Shown: positions 53,516 through 61,811, numbered from the stretch's first letter. The stretch is 64,000 bases of DNA from Paenibacillus sp. FSL H8-0048 (GCF_038002825.1 NZ_JBBODF010000001.1:1426001-1490000), one strand, 5' to 3'. Program-made: numbers and translations. The notes: generated by a model not told the origin, from the sequence alone.

Positions 53516-53554
53516 AAAAAGGGTCTTCCGGTTAAACCACCGGAAGACCCTTTT
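53516..53554. terminator. Bidirectional terminator
   Basis: AAAAGGGTCTTCCGG pairs perfectly with CCGGAAGACCCTTTT around an 8-base loop; serves the nitroreductase gene and the convergent 53588-54211 gene. Confidence 0.92.
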
Positions 53555-53587
53555 CATATATAATCCTGCCGTATTATCAATCCATTC

Positions 53588-54211
53588 TCACCGCGCATAC
53601 TGCAGAATCGCCACAGCCGCACGCTCCTGCCGCTCCACATCCGTGCTGTTCAAGGCTGCCTTCAGGACAGCCAGCGCCTGCGCTACTGTAGCTTCATCCA
53701 CCTTAACCGGACAGGCACCGGCAGTACTCCCGCCATCCTCTGCCTGATTCCCCAGCCAGAGATCGATCCGGGCTGCGGGCAGCACTCCTGAATAAGCAGT
53801 TATTCTGCTGTCAGAGGCAAGCAGCTCTGCTGCAGCCGGATTGACCGCAGCGAGAGGCAGACTCTTCAGCCAGGTGACACCGCGCCGGTGGGCTGTACTA
53901 TCCTCAGTACCGCTGTGCCGGGTATCATAGAAGTAATCGCCAAGATCCCCGAGATATACCCACTCTTCATCGGCAATCAGCACATAATCTCCATCCTGCA
54001 TCGCATTGACGAAGATATCCAGGGTATCGGTTGCACCCTCCAGCTCCTGCCCGTGATAGCCGGCGGCAGCCAGCTTGCGGCTGATCTCTTCTCTGCTATG
54101 CTGCTCCAGATCACCCGTACCGGAATAACCCGCACATATATAATTATCCTCCAAAAAGGACTTCAGCAGTCCGCTGCCAAGTTCCTCAAGCTTCACCACA
54201 TACAAGCTCAT
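53588..54211 (-). CDS. Unrecognised protein with Mrr/EVE-like N-terminal pattern
   Basis: 207 residues from the ATG at 54211 (AAAGGA seven bases upstream); 54 earlier in-frame residues contain many Cys and basic residues and have no site. Residues 1-110 recall the small beta-domain seen in front of some restriction-type enzymes: an aromatic-glycine segment (NYICAGYSGTGDLEQ), a helix (RKLAAAGYHG), then MQDGDYVLIADEEWVYLGDLGDYFYD. The second half is helical with no catalytic motif. This resemblance is weak, and I do not assign a function. Confidence 0.6.
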   Translation of the reverse strand: MSLYVVKLEELGSGLLKSFLEDNYICAGYSGTGDLEQHSREEISRKLAAAGYHGQELEGATDTLDIFVNAMQDGDYVLIADEEWVYLGDLGDYFYDTRHSGTEDSTAHRRGVTWLKSLPLAAVNPAAAELLASDSRITAYSGVLPAARIDLWLGNQAEDGGSTAGACPVKVDEATVAQALAVLKAALNSTDVERQERAAVAILQYAR

Positions 54212-54391
54212 TTCCGTATCCTTTCCCTCCAGGCAAAGCTGCCGGAGACTGCGCAGCATCGAAACCATTCTTTTCATTATACAGTAAAGGCAGCGGGATT
54301 TGAATTCAGCAGATTCTAAGGAAAACGCAGGATAACAGCGCTTACAAGACCTTTTTCCAAACAGGAAGTGCAAACTTAAAAATTTCGGCTT

Positions 54392-54420
54392 TTTACTATT
54401 CTCCGCACGGACGGTATAAT
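54392..54420 (+). promoter_or_regulatory. Promoter of the orphan RNA unit
   Basis: -35 TTTACT (54392-54397), 17-bp spacer, -10 TATAAT (54415-54420). Transcription would start near 54427. There is no ribosome site or reading frame of note downstream on this strand. Confidence 0.65.
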
Positions 54421-54426
54421 TCAGGT

Positions 54427-54805
54427 ATCAGCTCAAGGACACAGACACTGCAGGAAGAAAGTAAGCCAGGGCAGAATCTCCGGCAGCTAATCTTAAGCAG
54501 CGCTCCTCCTTGTGACTGAGACTATATCTTTGATCCTGACATTCCCGCCTTAAGTGAGTCCCTGCACGAAACGGTATGAGCTTCTTAAAGCTCACTGGCT
54601 TTATAACCCCAATCCTATCGTGGTAAGCGGATCAGTTGAGAGCAGTTTGAATGTGCAGGATAGGCAAATATACTGCCGCCTCGGACCATTTCTACCCGGC
54701 TGAGTACAAAGGATAGGATAAGGAGTCTGAGACTAACATGGGTATAGTGGTAACAATATAAACCTCTATTGTTGATGTACTGATCAACAATAGAGGTTTA
54801 TATGT
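54427..54805 (+). ncRNA. Candidate structured noncoding RNA
   Basis: A 490-bp interval with no gene has a good promoter at its left end and strong hairpins at its right. Inside are a TGAGCTT/AAGCTCA hairpin (54577-54594), the block ATCCTATC (54612-54619) that can pair with either GGATAGG (54658-54664) or GGATAGGAT (54711-54719), and a perfect 21-bp stem (54756-54803). No plus-strand gene follows, so a riboswitch is unlikely. It matches no RNA class I can name (not tmRNA, RNase P, SRP or T-box; a loose AGTCCCTG similarity to 6S RNA is not enough). Confidence 0.5.
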
Positions 54806-54827
54806 GTTTAGTGGCCTATACTAAAAA

Positions 54828-54864
54828 CCGGCAGCCCATGCAATTGTGCATAGGCTGCCTTTTT
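54828..54864. terminator. Terminator shared by the RNA unit and the xyloglucanase gene
   Basis: GGCAGCC (54830-54836) pairs with GGCTGCC (54853-54859) with an inner ATGCA/TGCAT helix. TTTTT follows on the plus strand and GGTTTTTAG on the minus strand. Confidence 0.88.
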
Positions 54865-54866
54865 AT

Positions 54867-57800
54867 TTATAAAGGCTCAATCCCCCATACCAGACTGCCG
54901 GAGATGTAAGCCGGAAGCTTGGCCCAATCCGCAGGAGCTGTGCCCGCAGGATTGAAGGAATAGTCATCGGACTGGTTATAATTGGTCCAGTCCACCTTGG
55001 AGGCCCGCATCTGAATATCGATGCTGGCTCCCGGAGGAAGCGAGCCTGCTGCTGCGGTGAAGCCCAGCTCCAGATAATGGTCCGCGCCGCTCAAGGCTGC
55101 TGGCAGCTTCACAAACGTCCCCGTCACATTGGCGCTACCAACCTGAGACCAGTCACAGAAGAAATTCTGGGCCTGTTCGCCGTCACTGGTGTAGTAATAT
55201 CTGAGCTTCACATCAGCGAGGGAGACCGCAGCCGTGCCGGTATTCACCAGCTTGATCCGCGGGCTGAGGGCATTGACAGCATTAGCCGTGCTGCTATTGA
55301 ACATCTGGACCTTCAGACCGCCGTCCACCGGCGCTGTTGTATCAGTCACCGTGACCGCCAGGCTCTGCGGTGCGCCGGCACTGAACTGGAAGCTCAGCGT
55401 AGTAGTTCCCGCAGCCTGTGCTGCCAGATAAGCCTTGTGGATTGTTACAACCGATCCGCTCACTGTATAATCCGTTCCGGCGGTTAATACGGCCGGGCCG
55501 TTTTTAATAGAAGCTAAAGTATTCCCGTTCAAGGTCATCGTTACTTCGATGTCGCTCTGATTACCCGTCTTCTTGTCGAAGCTGGCAGTGACCGGTGTTA
55601 TCGCAGAATCGTTGGCCGTTGTTGTCGTATCTGCCACCGTAACCGTTAAGGTCTTCGCTGCTCCGGCACTGAAATGGAAGCTTAAGGTGGTAGTTCCCAC
55701 AGCCTGTGCTGCCAGATAAGCTTTATGAATCGTCACTGTTGAACCGCTCAATGTATAATCCGTGCCAGCAGTAAGTGTAGCCGCTCCATTGGTTATGGAA
55801 TCCAGAGTATTTCCGTTCAAGGTCATCGTCACTGGAATATCGCTCTGATTCGCCGTCTTCTTATCAAAGCTGGCCGTGACCGGCGTAATGACGGAGCCTG
55901 CTGCCGGAGGGTTCACCGGATCTGCATATAAGGTCCCGCGGCCATTGGTTCCAAGATAGACACGGCCATAGATGCGCGGATCTCCTGTAATCGCCATATT
56001 AATTCTGGCATACTGGTGGGCGTCATCGTTGATCCGTACCCAGCTGGCTCCGGCGTCATCCGAACGGAACACTCCTCTCACCCCGTCGATCTGGGCTACA
56101 GTATAGAGTGCCATATAATTCTCACCCGGTGCGGCCTTACCGAACCCGATCAGGTCTGCTTCTTCCACATTGCTCAGCTTCGTGAAGCTGGCACCTGAAT
56201 TGGTTGAGTGCCATATGCCATACTTATCGAGCGGATGTCCGCCGGCAAACCAGAGATCGCCTTCGATTCCCGGCATAGCCTTCAGACTGACCTGAGCCTG
56301 GTTAGGCTGCAGACCGTTCACATTATTGGCAGGCAAGCCTGTCGCCCCCGTAGCCGTGAAGGTGGCTCCGCTATCCGTACTGACATAGAGCTTGCCCTCA
56401 TAGAAGCCATAGAATTTATTCGGATTCACCCGGTCTGACGCAATCTTCGCTCCGGCAGGCACGCCGCTGCTTGCGGTCCAGGCATTGCCGCCGGTCTTGG
56501 AATAAAAGACCCCGATATCTGAGGTGCTCCACAGCAGCGCATTGCCGTTCGCTGATGCAGCAATCTGGCCCTGGCCTACCGTGGTGCTGCCGCCTTTGGA
56601 GGGTTCCGCATTCGGCATATACCAGTTCTTACCGTTGTCATTGGAGATCCCGATTGACTTACTGTTCGGATACTTCTCTTTGTCCGCACCGCCGACACGA
56701 ACGACATAGGCCGGGTCCAGCTCTGCATAATCTATGCTGTTCGTGCTCGCCCAGATGGGACTCGTCTGGAACTTCACCGGCACAGCCGTTACATCGTCAT
56801 ACCGGAAGCCGGACACATCCCCCAGCGCGGTAATCAGATGAGCGCCCGAAGGCGGGCTGATCAGCCCCAGCACTGCGGTCTCTTCCACCCCTTTGGCCAT
56901 CACGGATATGTTGACCTTACCGCCGGTATCCCAGTCCCCGAGGTTATTCGTACCGTAGATCGTTGCGCCGGTGCCATACATCATCCTGTCCGAGTTGAAC
57001 GGATCGATCTCAAGGTCCCCTATCATCCAGCCCATCTTCGGTGCAGGATCAAGCGAGCTCGAGGTCAGCCCAAGATTAAGCCACGGAGCCGCAGTAATAT
57101 CCATCTCGAACTTGTAATTGCGCTCCGGATAGAAGCCCCAATCCCAGATCCGGCTCCAGGTCTCTCCGCCGTCCTTACTGCGGAAAATCACCTCGTCCGG
57201 CCACCAGGCATTGAGGCTGGCTACCATCAGCGTATTCGGATGCTGGGCATCCAGCGCAAGCCCGCCGAAGCCATAGAAGTTGTCGTTCCCTGTTGTAGGG
57301 CTGATATTTTTCCAGACGCCGCTGGTTGTGTTATATTTCCAGACCTCACCCTTGCGTCCGTCATACGGCCCGACCCCGTCACTGTAGGTGATGTACAGAT
57401 CGCCTGTTGCCGACAGCTCCCCATGATGCGGAAGCAGGCCTACCGGCTGACCCGGCAGCGCTGACCAGGTTGCACCTCCATCTGTGCTGCGGAACACACT
57501 TTTAGCGGTATCCGCCACACCGACATAGATGCTCTGGGTAGCTTGTCCGGCAGAGCCCGTGCTTTTATCAAAAGTAATCCAGGACAAGCCCACGATATCA
57601 CTCTGATACTCATTCGCCGGATTCTGAACATACGTCCCTACATTCGTGAAAGAGGTAACCTTGGACCAGGTCACGCCGGAGTCCGCACTCTTCCACAGAC
57701 CATTCCCGCTCCGCGCCCCGAAGAACAGAATGCTGTTCTTATTCGGGTCAATCACCAGCCTCTCTCCGGCTGAACGTCCAGGCATATTGCCTCCAACCTT

Positions 57801-58244
57801 GAACGGTAGCGGCGAAGATTGCCAGGTATCCCCACGGTCGCTGGAACGCATAATTTGACCATTGCCGTCCCAGGAATTCGTGTACGTCCCGGTTGCCATA
57901 TACACCTTGTCCGGATCAACCGGATCAGTAGCCAGCGCGTCTACGCCGTTCTTGTTCCAGTCCGCCCAGCCGACCGAGTCAGTCAGCGGAATCCAGCTCC
58001 CGTTCGCCTCATTCCAGCGGTAAGCTCCGCCAATATCCGTCCGTGCATAGATCAGATTCGGTTCCGTCTGGTTGAAAATAATCCCCGGCACAAAACCCCC
58101 GCCCGCACCGGTAGCCACACTGTTCCAGCTATAGTCTTCACTGGCTGCGGCATCGGTTACTGCGGGAGCAACGGTAAACAAAGAGCCTGACATCGCTGTC
58201 AGCAGGACGAGTATTCCTAGTCTTCGGATACGTTTTCGACTCAT
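54867..58244 (-). CDS. Secreted GH74 xyloglucanase with two X2 modules and CBM3
   Basis: 1125 residues from the ATG at 58244 behind GGGGAGG. Order: signal peptide (about 1-33, cleaved near TDAAAS), two seven-bladed beta-propellers of GH74 (about 35-780), two tandem X2 (CBM_X2) Ig-like modules of 96 residues each, and a C-terminal family 3 carbohydrate-binding module (FNSSTANAVNALSPRIKLVN). GH74 marks seen: NGVDALATDPVDPDKVYMAT and GDLEIDPFNSDRMMYGTGA, the two acidic catalytic regions. It cuts xyloglucan outside the cell while CBM3 binds cellulose. Monocistronic, no cellulosome dockerin. The X2 modules are almost identical at DNA level. Confidence 0.95.
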   Translation of the reverse strand: MSRKRIRRLGILVLLTAMSGSLFTVAPAVTDAAASEDYSWNSVATGAGGGFVPGIIFNQTEPNLIYARTDIGGAYRWNEANGSWIPLTDSVGWADWNKNGVDALATDPVDPDKVYMATGTYTNSWDGNGQIMRSSDRGDTWQSSPLPFKVGGNMPGRSAGERLVIDPNKNSILFFGARSGNGLWKSADSGVTWSKVTSFTNVGTYVQNPANEYQSDIVGLSWITFDKSTGSAGQATQSIYVGVADTAKSVFRSTDGGATWSALPGQPVGLLPHHGELSATGDLYITYSDGVGPYDGRKGEVWKYNTTSGVWKNISPTTGNDNFYGFGGLALDAQHPNTLMVASLNAWWPDEVIFRSKDGGETWSRIWDWGFYPERNYKFEMDITAAPWLNLGLTSSSLDPAPKMGWMIGDLEIDPFNSDRMMYGTGATIYGTNNLGDWDTGGKVNISVMAKGVEETAVLGLISPPSGAHLITALGDVSGFRYDDVTAVPVKFQTSPIWASTNSIDYAELDPAYVVRVGGADKEKYPNSKSIGISNDNGKNWYMPNAEPSKGGSTTVGQGQIAASANGNALLWSTSDIGVFYSKTGGNAWTASSGVPAGAKIASDRVNPNKFYGFYEGKLYVSTDSGATFTATGATGLPANNVNGLQPNQAQVSLKAMPGIEGDLWFAGGHPLDKYGIWHSTNSGASFTKLSNVEEADLIGFGKAAPGENYMALYTVAQIDGVRGVFRSDDAGASWVRINDDAHQYARINMAITGDPRIYGRVYLGTNGRGTLYADPVNPPAAGSVITPVTASFDKKTANQSDIPVTMTLNGNTLDSITNGAATLTAGTDYTLSGSTVTIHKAYLAAQAVGTTTLSFHFSAGAAKTLTVTVADTTTTANDSAITPVTASFDKKTGNQSDIEVTMTLNGNTLASIKNGPAVLTAGTDYTVSGSVVTIHKAYLAAQAAGTTTLSFQFSAGAPQSLAVTVTDTTAPVDGGLKVQMFNSSTANAVNALSPRIKLVNTGTAAVSLADVKLRYYYTSDGEQAQNFFCDWSQVGSANVTGTFVKLPAALSGADHYLELGFTAAAGSLPPGASIDIQMRASKVDWTNYNQSDDYSFNPAGTAPADWAKLPAYISGSLVWGIEPL

Positions 58245-58411
58245 GATCCTTACCTCCCCAAGCATACTTTGGTAACGCTTCCATCATAGAGCAGATTCCG
58301 CCGCTGCCGTGAGAGAAAATGGTTGATTCTGCGTGAATTTTGTCAGCAATTAGCGCACCATTTTCACACTTGACGAAATTGGGGGTTGGGATACTGTGTA
58401 ATGGACAAAAT

Positions 58412-58580
58412 TATACTAACGGATGAAAAAAATCACCTTGCGCGAACACAATGTATGTTGTTTTTCACATCATTCAGGCCGTGTGCCTGCTTGTGAGCAC
58501 ATTGTATACTGTTTTTCACATACATTCAGGCCGTGTGCCTGCTTGCGAGCACAACGTATGCTGTTTTTCACATGCATTTG
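58412..58580 (+). repeat. Second array of the 52-bp hairpin repeat (three copies)
   Basis: Cores at 58450, 58501 and 58553, 51 and 52 bp apart, with the same hairpin AATGTATG/CATACATT and spacer GGCCGTGTGCCTGCTTGCGA as the array at 46384-46579. About 35 bp before the first copy also match (TTATACTAACGGAT here, TTATACTATTGGAT there), so the repeated element is longer than the tandem units. Confidence 0.93.
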
Positions 58581-58609
58581 GTCCAACACACCTTCTCCAA
58601 CGCAGCAGG

Positions 58610-58837
58610 CTAGTTCTCTATTGGAGGCGGCAGCACAATCGGCTGATAACTTAACGCAGCATCCACAATCTCCTCCGGCGTCAGCTCTGGCTCATTCCAG
58701 AAGATCAGATTACTCACGCCGGGATGAGGCACATTGCTCGCTACGACCTCCATCCACTCGTCCAGCTCCGCTTCTGTTCCTTCGGCGTTCACGATCTTGG
58801 TTACGAGTGAGATCAGTTGTTGTCGGGATAAGGACAT
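58610..58837 (-). CDS. Colicin/pyocin-type immunity protein
   Basis: 75 residues matching the DNase-colicin immunity family (Colicin_Pyocin fold): SRQQLISLVTKIVNAEGTEA, then EWMEVVASNVPHPGVSNLIF and ELTPEEIVDAALSYQP. Such proteins bind and block an HNH or related nuclease toxin domain. No toxin gene is visible in the window, so this is an orphan here. GGAGG precedes the ATG. It opens a minus-strand row of small genes. Confidence 0.85.
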   Translation of the reverse strand: MSLSRQQLISLVTKIVNAEGTEAELDEWMEVVASNVPHPGVSNLIFWNEPELTPEEIVDAALSYQPIVLPPPIEN

Positions 58838-58852
58838 TATGGGGGCCTCCTT

Positions 58853-59395
58853 TTATGTGTTAAATATCCATTTGACCACGTTGTGACTATTGCGCATCAT
58901 CTTATTTGGGTCGGTATGGTAGTCTACCACCACTTCCACACCTAATGCGGCAACAAGGAAATCATTCGACAGTTCGGAAGATAACAAAAGGTTTGATAGT
59001 GCATCATAGAAGGGCTGGTTACGTTCATTCAGTGTATCATCCAGGTAATCTATATGGCGGGTATCGATTGAAATGCTTGTTTCATACACTTCCTCCGACA
59101 TGCTCAAAAGCACTACAAACCTGTTCAGCTTGGCCTCTCCCTGGATTAGAATAATCCTCCCTTCCTCAAGAAGGTCAGTTAAAGGGGCAGCCAGCAGTCC
59201 CTGAATCGTGTGGGTTCTCGCATCTTCATATTCCCAGTTTCTTATTGATTCGATATGATTGATAGCAGGTGCAAAACCCTTGTCTCGCACAATTCTCAAC
59301 AACTTATCCGGGTCCATGGTTTCCCGGGAATAGATGACTATGTTGAAGTTAGCAGCTATGTGGATCACCTCGCTCAATAAATCTGTATTAGTCAA
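58853..59395 (-). CDS. Hypothetical protein of the small-gene array
   Basis: 180 residues starting at TTG 59395, which overlaps the stop of the preceding fragment. Cytoplasmic, mixed alpha/beta, no Cys. Contains EEGRIILIQGEAKLNRFVVL and ISIDTRHIDYLDD. No family recognised. Position just before the immunity-type gene suggests membership of the same immunity array, but this is inference. Confidence 0.65.
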   Translation of the reverse strand: MTNTDLLSEVIHIAANFNIVIYSRETMDPDKLLRIVRDKGFAPAINHIESIRNWEYEDARTHTIQGLLAAPLTDLLEEGRIILIQGEAKLNRFVVLLSMSEEVYETSISIDTRHIDYLDDTLNERNQPFYDALSNLLLSSELSNDFLVAALGVEVVVDYHTDPNKMMRNSHNVVKWIFNT

Positions 59396-59535
59396 ATTAA
59401 ATGGGCCTGCTGGAGTAGCAGATTATCATGATCGGTTAACTGCAGCTTAATTCCAGACAGCATTTTGTTAGAGAAATAAAAATCAATATTCTCTCCCACT
59501 TGTACAATCTCGTCACTGCAATAATCATTTAGCAT
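59392..59535 (-). pseudogene. Short coding remnant
   Basis: 47 codons from an ATG at 59535 to TGA at 59392. The translation is coding-like (DEIVQVGENIDFYFSNK, then KLQLTDHDNLLLQQAHLI), but there is no ribosome site, and an in-frame stop lies just upstream. Best read as the C-terminal remnant of a lost gene. It could alternatively be a tiny gene coupled to the next one by the overlapping TGA/TTG. Confidence 0.4.
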
Positions 59536-59582
59536 ATCAAAAAAATATTAATTGTCCTATTTATCTTGCTAACATGATTAGG

Positions 59583-59768
59583 CTACTCCTCTTTATTAAT
59601 AGGAATTGCTATATGAGAATTCTCAAAAACCCGGAAAGTATAAGCTTTTCCCACGTCTACATTAACGTATCCAGGGGCCAGGTATAGCTTTAAACGCTTA
59701 GAATTTTCACTAACCCAAATACGGTCACTTCTTCTATACTCATGTTCTCGTTCAATAATGTATACCAC
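59583..59768 (-). CDS. Small hypothetical protein
   Basis: 61 residues, GTG start at 59768 just after the stop of the membrane-protein gene. Basic and beta-rich (KRLKLYLAPGYVNVDVGKAY). No signal or membrane helix. It may form a pair with the preceding membrane protein. Family not recognised. Confidence 0.5.
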   Translation of the reverse strand: MVYIIEREHEYRRSDRIWVSENSKRLKLYLAPGYVNVDVGKAYTFRVFENSHIAIPINKEE

Positions 59769-59771
59769 TTT

Positions 59772-60062
59772 TTAGAGATATCCTGTGAAGACATCTTTGG
59801 TCAGATTATATGTATTTATCCCAGCAACACAAATATTAAAGACTGCAAATAAGAGAAGAGGTAGTACCACTACTCTTTTCCATAACTTATCTAACTGATT
59901 ACGATTTCGAACCAATGCCAAAGGAACTTCTACAATTAGTGCATACAAAAATGCTATCTCACGAGACATTTCAAACAATAAGATCCTTCGCTCAAACGAA
60001 CTATACTTTAAGACTATTGTAGCGATAAGTATAGTAAACATAATGATAAATAATATTCTCAC
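59772..60062 (-). CDS. Small membrane protein
   Basis: 96 residues with three hydrophobic segments: about 2-18, 36-53 and 64-84. A basic loop RNRNQLDKLWKR separates the last two. It could be an immunity protein against a membrane-acting toxin, a common design, but no motif proves it. It lies 20 bp after the 60083-60430 gene. Confidence 0.6.
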   Translation of the reverse strand: MRILFIIMFTILIATIVLKYSSFERRILLFEMSREIAFLYALIVEVPLALVRNRNQLDKLWKRVVVLPLLLFAVFNICVAGINTYNLTKDVFTGYL

Positions 60063-60082
60063 TATTGTTCTTATTTTTTAAC

Positions 60083-60430
60083 CTACCCTATGAGTTCGAA
60101 TGTAAAGTATCTACAATGAAAACTAAATACATTCTCTCCAATTTCTTCAACTTTATATTTACTTCCCTCTAACTGGGATGTGGAAATGTTCGTGATATCG
60201 AAATATAAGGCATGCATTCCTGAGAAATCCCCCAATTTTAAATCTTGCACACCAGTAAAAGTAATTATTAGCTTTTTATCATGATCAAATGTTGATTCAG
60301 CAAGAGCTATTTGCAACGAAACCTCAAACCCTTGTAACTCAGTATCCCGGGTGAAATGAAAAGATGATAAAAAATTGTAACCTCTCTGCGATTCATAAAA
60401 ATGATTTATCCTATCATCATATTTGTCCAA
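60083..60430 (-). CDS. Hypothetical immunity-like protein
   Basis: 115 residues, beta-rich, cytoplasmic: GFEVSLQIALAESTFDHDKK, LIITFTGVQDLKLGDFSGM and VFSFHCRYFTFELIG. The run LxxTFxGVxDLKLGD recalls immunity proteins of polymorphic toxin systems that share a small beta-sandwich. The link is weak, and I do not name a specific Imm family. Confidence 0.6.
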   Translation of the reverse strand: MDKYDDRINHFYESQRGYNFLSSFHFTRDTELQGFEVSLQIALAESTFDHDKKLIITFTGVQDLKLGDFSGMHALYFDITNISTSQLEGSKYKVEEIGENVFSFHCRYFTFELIG

Positions 60431-60486
60431 TGTAGGTAATCTCCTTACTCAGCAATGATTATAAATACTCTCATCAGCGATAGACT

Positions 60487-60676
60487 TTATATGGTTTGTT
60501 CAAATATGTCAATGGGCCATGGCTCAATGGTTTTCACTGCAGTTAACGGAATTAACAGGCGTGTGTCATCATGATCCTCTTTAGGCATTATCACAATAGT
60601 ATTGTTGAATGAATAAGAATGATATCTTAATATATTTATCTAAATAATCCTGCATGAACATCTCATGCTTTTTCAA
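60487..60676 (-). pseudogene. Broken copy of the MEQ-type small protein family
   Basis: Starts at TTG 60676 behind AGGAGGG and reads MFMQDYLDKYIKI, then loses the segment corresponding to TFLDNLHVIGMYMN through an internal deletion that also shifts the frame. After it, another frame resumes the family sequence SYSFNNTIVIMPKEDHDDT to TIEPWPID. It is closest to the intact gene at 61174-61383. Confidence 0.85.
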
Positions 60677-60786
60677 GAATGTCCCTCCTAAAGTAAAAAC
60701 TGAACATGAACAACCTGTAATAATAGTAGAATTGCAAAAAGTGCCTTAAATACTATATAAGGCACTGCAATTTAATATTAATACTT

Positions 60787-61053
60787 TTATGGATAAGGTA
60801 CTGGCTTTAATGTTGGATCACCTTCTCTCTTCCACCAGTTTGTTTCTGGACCAAAATATATGGTATTTGCCCAGAAGTCAGATGTCTCATGGTACCTAAT
60901 GTCGTAGTCTTCTTTAAAAGGTCTCTTCCAGAAATCATTCACTCTCCCCCATGCTTCTTCCTCAATTATATTAAATAATTGAATCATCTCTGTCACAATG
61001 CCTTCACAAAATTCTTGTGCTTCTTTTGTTGTTGCTAACCTAAATTTTTTCAT
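60787..61053 (-). CDS. Hypothetical protein
   Basis: 88 residues, ATG at 61053 preceded by AGGAG. Aromatic-rich C-terminus (DFWANTIYFGPETNWWKREG) and a helical N-terminus (EAQEFCEGIVTEMIQLFNII). No family recognised. Its start overlaps the end of a short frame at 61040-61135. Confidence 0.6.
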   Translation of the reverse strand: MKKFRLATTKEAQEFCEGIVTEMIQLFNIIEEEAWGRVNDFWKRPFKEDYDIRYHETSDFWANTIYFGPETNWWKREGDPTLKPVPYP

Positions 61054-61135
61054 TAATATCTCCTATAATATCGTTTTTTTCTTCAAATCTACCTAACCCT
61101 AAACCACTGGCGTAAAGCTCTTTGAGGTTTCCCAT
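61040..61135 (-). CDS. Possible 31-residue leader or remnant peptide
   Basis: ATG at 61135 has a good AGGAG six bases upstream. The peptide begins MGNLKELYASGLGLGRFEEK and ends by overlapping the start of the 60787-61053 gene. It could be a coupled small gene or the tail of a deleted one. Coding status uncertain. Confidence 0.35.
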   Translation of the reverse strand: MGNLKELYASGLGLGRFEEKNDIIGDINEKI

Positions 61136-61173
61136 ATTGTTCTCCTAATCATTATTGATCATCCTAGATATAC

Positions 61174-61383
61174 CTAATCAATCGGCCATGGCTCAATGGT
61201 TTTTACGGCACTTAACGGAATCAACAGGCGGGTATCATCATGATCTTCCTCAGGCATTATGACTATAGTGTTGTTGAAAGAGTAATAATTCATATACATT
61301 CCTATTACATGTAAATTATCAAGAAATGTTATCTTAATACCTTTATATAAATACTGATTCATAAAAATCACTTCTTGTTCCAT
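61174..61383 (-). CDS. Small protein, tandem paralogue 1
   Basis: 69 residues, ATG behind AGGAGG. Reads as a compact beta-barrel-like chain: GIKITFLDNLHVIGMYMNYY, NNTIVIMPEEDHDDTRLLIP, LSAVKTIEPW. It is clearly related to the next gene (61420-61653) and to the pseudogene at 60487. The family is unnamed as far as I can tell; the strand pattern is similar in size to Sm-like folds, which is only a suggestion. Confidence 0.7.
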   Translation of the reverse strand: MEQEVIFMNQYLYKGIKITFLDNLHVIGMYMNYYSFNNTIVIMPEEDHDDTRLLIPLSAVKTIEPWPID

Positions 61384-61419
61384 AATGGCCTCCTATACTT
61401 TTTTCATTTCTGACTCAAA

Positions 61420-61653
61420 TTAATCTTCTTCCAAACAATCATATGTATTGACAGAACAGGGTCCTATAGTTTTTATTGCACTTAATGGTATGAAAAGCTG
61501 CCTATCAACAGGTCCTCCCATTGGTAATATAACAATTACATTATTATTATAATCGTAATTAATATATGTACCTATTACAAACAAATTATCCAAGAATGTA
61601 ATTTTTATTCCTCCATTTAAATACCCCTTCATAAAAATTTCTTGCTGTTCCAT
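61420..61653 (-). CDS. Small protein, tandem paralogue 2
   Basis: 77 residues, ATG behind AGGAGGG. Shares MEQQEIFMKGYLNGGIKITF, LDNLFVIGTY, NNVIVILPMGG and IPLSAIKTIGP with paralogue 1, about half of positions identical. It has an extra acidic tail VNTYDCLEED. The two genes are 36 bp apart and likely cotranscribed. Confidence 0.7.
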   Translation of the reverse strand: MEQQEIFMKGYLNGGIKITFLDNLFVIGTYINYDYNNNVIVILPMGGPVDRQLFIPLSAIKTIGPCSVNTYDCLEED

Positions 61654-61665
61654 GAAACCGCCCTC

Positions 61666-61799
61666 CTATATAATGTATATTCTCAAACATTCAGTATAAT
61701 TCAACTCTATACCTTTAAGTACTGGGGTAACCACATTCATATCTCCATCTATTATATAAATTTGATGTGAAGAACCACCAGCAATCTGACTATAAATCG
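61666..61799 (-). pseudogene. Coding remnant between small genes
   Basis: An open minus-strand frame ending at TAG 61666-61668 reads IAGGSSHQIYIIDGDMNVVT then PVLKGIELNYTECLRIYII, clearly coding-like. It has no start codon or ribosome site and runs into the end of the 61812-62117 gene in another frame. It is probably the C-terminal remnant of another small gene. Confidence 0.4.
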
Positions 61800-61811
61800 A
61801 AATGAAAATTA

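Noticed and set aside
54518..54567. Minus-strand sequence resembling group I intron R and S elements (AAGATATAGTC and a GTGCAGGGACTC block that can pair as P7)
   Set aside because: Only these two short blocks fit. P, Q and a P3 partner are missing, there is no split exon, and the plus strand has the better promoter and terminators.
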